Positions 61,955 to 64,000 of a stretch of 64,000 nt of DNA are shown in pieces. Positions within the stretch are counted from its first letter, which is position 1, and each line of letters begins with the position of its first letter. Source of the DNA: Hyphomonas sp. Its GTDB lineage: Bacteria > Pseudomonadota > Alphaproteobacteria > Caulobacterales > Hyphomonadaceae. The translations under genes were made by a program, and so were the position numbers. A model generated the notes under the pieces. That model ran no database searches, was not told the origin of the DNA, and saw only the letters and a list, made by a program, of their open reading frames with translations. Location of the stretch: assembly GCF_016125515.1 (NCBI RefSeq), contig NZ_WGLO01000004.1, positions 1 through 64,000 on the forward strand. The letters run 5' to 3'.

Positions 61955-63016
61955 ATGTCGACCATTGTGAAACTTCCATCGGGTAGCTGGCGAACTCAGG
62001 TTCGCCGCAAAGGGCGATACGTTTCCCAGTCATTCGCACGGCGACGCGACGCCGAAGAATGGGCGCTCAAGATGGAGCGCCGTGTTGATCGTGGAGAAAG
62101 TGTCTCCAAGACCAGACCCGACCATATAAACACTGTTGCGGATCTCGTCGACCTGCACATCGCTGACATGCTTGAGGTGGGCAAACTCGTCCGACGGTCA
62201 AAAGCCTATTCGCTCGAAAAGCTTCGGGATGATGTCGGCCACCTTCGCATTGAGCAGATAGACCGCGAGGCCATCATTCAGTTTGCCCGTGATCGCCGGT
62301 CCGAGGGTGCCGGACCGGTCACCATCTCGATGGACATCTCGTATCTCAAAACAATCATGCTCCATGCCGCAGCAGTCCACGGCGTGCACATTCCGGTCGA
62401 ACAGGTTGACCTCGCCCGAGCGGCCCTCAGTCGGCTTGGGCTCGTCGGAAAAGGCAAAGAGCGGGACCGTCGACCTACGCAGGATGAACTTGATCGGCTC
62501 ATTGCCTACTTTGAGTCAAATAGTCGCCAGATTTCGCCGATGCACCGGATCGTGAAATTCGCCGTGGCAACCGCCATGCGGCAATCGGAAATCTGTTCCA
62601 TCGAATGGCCAGACGTCGATGAACGCCGGCGGACTGTGACCGTCCGTGACCGGAAGGACCCGCGCAACAAGCTCGGCAATGATCAGCGCGTGCCGCTGGT
62701 CGATCTGACAGGATACGACGCCTGGGCACTCTTGCTGGAGCAGCGCGCGGCGCGTCCGACAAAAGGAAGGATCTTTCCCTATGATGGACGCTCGATTGGC
62801 GCCGCCTTTCGTCGCGCATGCCAGCAACTCGGGATAGAAGACCTGCACTTTCATGATTTACGTCACGAGGGCACAAGCCGGCTTTTCGAAGCCGGTCTAC
62901 AGATCGAGCAGGTCGCCCTCGTCACCGGCCACAAGGACTGGAAGATGCTGAAGCGATACACACATCTCTCTCCGGACTCTATTGTCCGTATGGCGAATGA
63001 CAGGAAACGCGGATGA
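61955..63016 (+). CDS. Tyrosine-family integrase, dusA-associated
   Basis: 353 residues. N-terminal arm-binding part (TIVKLPSGSWRTQVRRKGRYVSQSFARRRDAEEWALKMERRVDRGE), core-binding SAM-like domain (60-160), and catalytic domain with R209 (AMRQSE), the K near 235-240, HDLRH (H300, R303), H326 (GHKDW) and nucleophile Tyr335 (KRYTHLS). ATG 61955 with GGAG 11 nt upstream. Placed head-to-head with dusA, as in the dusA-integrated prophages and islands described in the literature. Confidence 0.92.
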   Translation: MSTIVKLPSGSWRTQVRRKGRYVSQSFARRRDAEEWALKMERRVDRGESVSKTRPDHINTVADLVDLHIADMLEVGKLVRRSKAYSLEKLRDDVGHLRIEQIDREAIIQFARDRRSEGAGPVTISMDISYLKTIMLHAAAVHGVHIPVEQVDLARAALSRLGLVGKGKERDRRPTQDELDRLIAYFESNSRQISPMHRIVKFAVATAMRQSEICSIEWPDVDERRRTVTVRDRKDPRNKLGNDQRVPLVDLTGYDAWALLLEQRAARPTKGRIFPYDGRSIGAAFRRACQQLGIEDLHFHDLRHEGTSRLFEAGLQIEQVALVTGHKDWKMLKRYTHLSPDSIVRMANDRKRG

Positions 63017-63115
63017 GGCTGCCAAGCGTTCCAATCGGTGTGAATGCTCGCTTCCATGGATCGGACCTGCTTCTGCAAACAGCGCAGGCTTCGTCGGCGA
63101 CCGCTCGGGGATGAA

Positions 63116-63137
63116 TTTTATTGAATACGATAAAATG
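63116..63137 (+). promoter_or_regulatory. HipB-type operator A
   Basis: Contains the palindrome TTTATTG-AATA-CGATAAA (63117-63134), one mismatch from TTTAYTG-N4-CARTAAA. First of three copies at exact 50-bp intervals. Confidence 0.75.
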
Positions 63138-63165
63138 GCCTTAGGTCTAGCCGCGTTGAATTGGA

Positions 63166-63187
63166 ATTTATTGTTTTCAGTAAAATG
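63166..63187 (+). promoter_or_regulatory. HipB-type operator B
   Basis: TTTATTG-TTTT-CAGTAAA (63167-63184), fitting the consensus except for a symmetric Y/R pair; ends 3 bp before the -35 element. Confidence 0.75.
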
Positions 63188-63189
63188 CA

Positions 63190-63218
63190 TTGCCCGAAAG
63201 CTGAAAACCGGCTATATT
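63190..63218 (+). promoter_or_regulatory. Promoter of the hipBA module
   Basis: TTGCCC (63190-63195), 17-bp spacer, TATATT (63213-63218), giving a start about 63225, 21 nt before the hipB GTG. Operators B and C flank or cover it. Confidence 0.65.
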
Positions 63219-63237
63219 TACTGTATTCAATAAAACG
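63216..63237 (+). promoter_or_regulatory. HipB-type operator C
   Basis: TTTACTG-TATT-CAATAAA (63217-63234), overlapping the -10 element and the presumed start site; bound protein would block transcription. Confidence 0.75.
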
Positions 63238-63245
63238 GGTGTAGT

Positions 63246-63533
63246 GTGACCAATGACGCTGAAAATGAGCGACTTGCCGAAGTAGGAGGCAGGATCCGTG
63301 CGACCCGTGAGGCGCGTGGCCTGATCCTGCATGAGCTGGCACGCCTCAGCGGCATCAGCGCATCGGCCTTGTCACTCATTGAAACGGGCCAGCGCGACCT
63401 GCGTATCACCAGCCTCTACCGGATCGCCAACGCCTTGCGCATCGGAGCCGGTTACCTGCTCGACGGCCGGGACGAAGAGACCCGAAAACAAGAGACCAAA
63501 CGCGGCGGCTATGATCTCGGAGACTATACATGA
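63246..63533 (+). CDS. hipB: HipB-like antitoxin, HTH protein
   Basis: 95 residues. HTH (about 14-66): VGGRIRATREARGLILHELARLSGISASALSLIETGQRDLRITSLYRIANALRIGAGYLLDG. Short charged tail. GTG start at 63246. TGA overlaps the next ATG by 4 nt (ATGA). Would bind the three upstream operators and neutralise HipA. Part of the dusA-integrated element. The XRE call is certain; the HipB role rests on the HipA partner. Confidence 0.85.
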   Translation: MTNDAENERLAEVGGRIRATREARGLILHELARLSGISASALSLIETGQRDLRITSLYRIANALRIGAGYLLDGRDEETRKQETKRGGYDLGDYT

Positions 63534-64000
63534 GCCAAACCGTGCCGGTCTGGTTTGACGCCTTGCATGTCGGTGAGGTCGCCGTTGGCGAAGATGGCGC
63601 GCTCGGCTTTGCCTATACGCCAGAATGGCTTGCAACAGAGGGGGCGTTCCCTTTGTCGCTTACCCTGCCGCTTAGATCATCCCCCTACCCTTCCGAAGTC
63701 ATATCCCCCTGGCTTGCCAATCTCCTTCCGGAAGAGGAACAGCTTTCCATTCTGACCCGCTCTCTGGGGCTCGCCCGCGCGGACACACTCGCCATCCTGA
63801 ACGAGATCGGCGGTGATACGGCGGGTGCGCTCTCCTTCGGGGTTCCCTCGGAGCGGACGGCATGGACTTATACTCCGCTTACGGACTTCTATGGAATCGA
63901 CGATCCCGAAGCCGCACTGGAACGCCACTTCGATGACCTGCAACGGCGTCCATTTCTTGTCGGAGAGGAAGGCGTTCGTCTCTCACTCGCCGGCGGACAA
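63530..64000 (+). CDS. hipA: HipA-like toxin, N-terminal part, cut by window end
   Basis: 157 codons to the right edge. VPVWFDALHVGEVAV, GALGFAYTPEWL, FPLSLTLPLRSSPYPSEVISPWLANLLPEEEQLSILTRSLGL and NEIGGDTAGALSFG are the HipA N-terminal subdomain blocks, then SLAGGQ begins the kinase core. The Ser/Thr kinase active site lies beyond the window. E. coli HipA phosphorylates glutamyl-tRNA synthetase; the target here is unknown. Partial. Confidence 0.9.
   Translation, partial: MSQTVPVWFDALHVGEVAVGEDGALGFAYTPEWLATEGAFPLSLTLPLRSSPYPSEVISPWLANLLPEEEQLSILTRSLGLARADTLAILNEIGGDTAGALSFGVPSERTAWTYTPLTDFYGIDDPEAALERHFDDLQRRPFLVGEEGVRLSLAGGQ

Overview
The window is high-GC, gene-dense bacterial chromosome. 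The gene content points to an alphaproteobacterium, most likely of the Caulobacterales/Hyphomonadaceae type: a fbcFBC-like bc1 operon, DUF1285, DUF2849, DUF934 and DUF6111 proteins, a TipN-like coiled-coil polarity protein, a CtrA-like TTAA-N7-CTAA site, a sucCDAB cluster and an alphaproteobacterial RpoH. The genus is inferred from content, not proven. No rRNA, tRNA or CRISPR array is visible, and no gap without a gene exceeds 300 bases.

Layout. 0.1-4.3 kb: cytochrome bc1 operon (petABC, minus strand), divergent from hemF. 4.3-5.0 kb: Doc-type toxin with an AbrB/MazE-like antitoxin behind a 14-bp palindromic operator. 5-8.5 kb: tspO, CCA-adding enzyme, DUF6111, a NUDIX CoA pyrophosphatase and DUF1285. 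8.5-15.3 kb: a translationally coupled MoxR-DUF58-BatA/DUF4159-VWA operon. 15.3-22.5 kb: DUF5694 lipoprotein, GNAT, acyltransferase, single-domain response regulator, rhomboid protease, zapE, rpoH and a TrmH-family methylase. 22.5-28.8 kb: sulfate assimilation operon (cysG, DUF2849, GST, cysI, DUF934, cysH) with a divergent LysR gene. 28.8-34 kb: TipN-like protein, an unlisted 46-aa membrane protein, Hpt protein, chorismate mutase, a nonsense-interrupted gene and a YghU-type GST. 34.1-41 kb: sucCDAB with promoter and terminator. 41-52.3 kb: MFS transporter, PhoD-like lipoprotein, DUF2306, LytTR regulator, TAXI protein, rlmH-rsfS, BON lipoprotein, gshB, small lipoprotein, alpha/beta hydrolase, VOC protein and XRE regulator. 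52.3-61.8 kb: mutS, maeB, AmpG-like permease, hybrid histidine kinase and dusA.

From about 61.8 kb to the right edge the window enters an integrated element. A tyrosine integrase sits head-to-head with the 5' end of dusA, a known island insertion site, and a HipB/HipA-type module follows; hipA is cut by the window end. Upstream of hipB lie three copies of an 18-bp palindrome, TTTAYTG-N4-CARTAAA, spaced exactly 50 bp apart around a good promoter.

The points most worth checking are the phased hipB operators, the rebuilt dusA N-terminus at the island edge, an in-frame TGA splitting a gene at 32.8 kb, an orphan plus-strand terminator suggesting a small RNA at 46.5 kb, a Shine-Dalgarno-sequestering hairpin before the PhoD-like gene, and a 21-bp exact repeat shared by two intergenic regions 40 kb apart.
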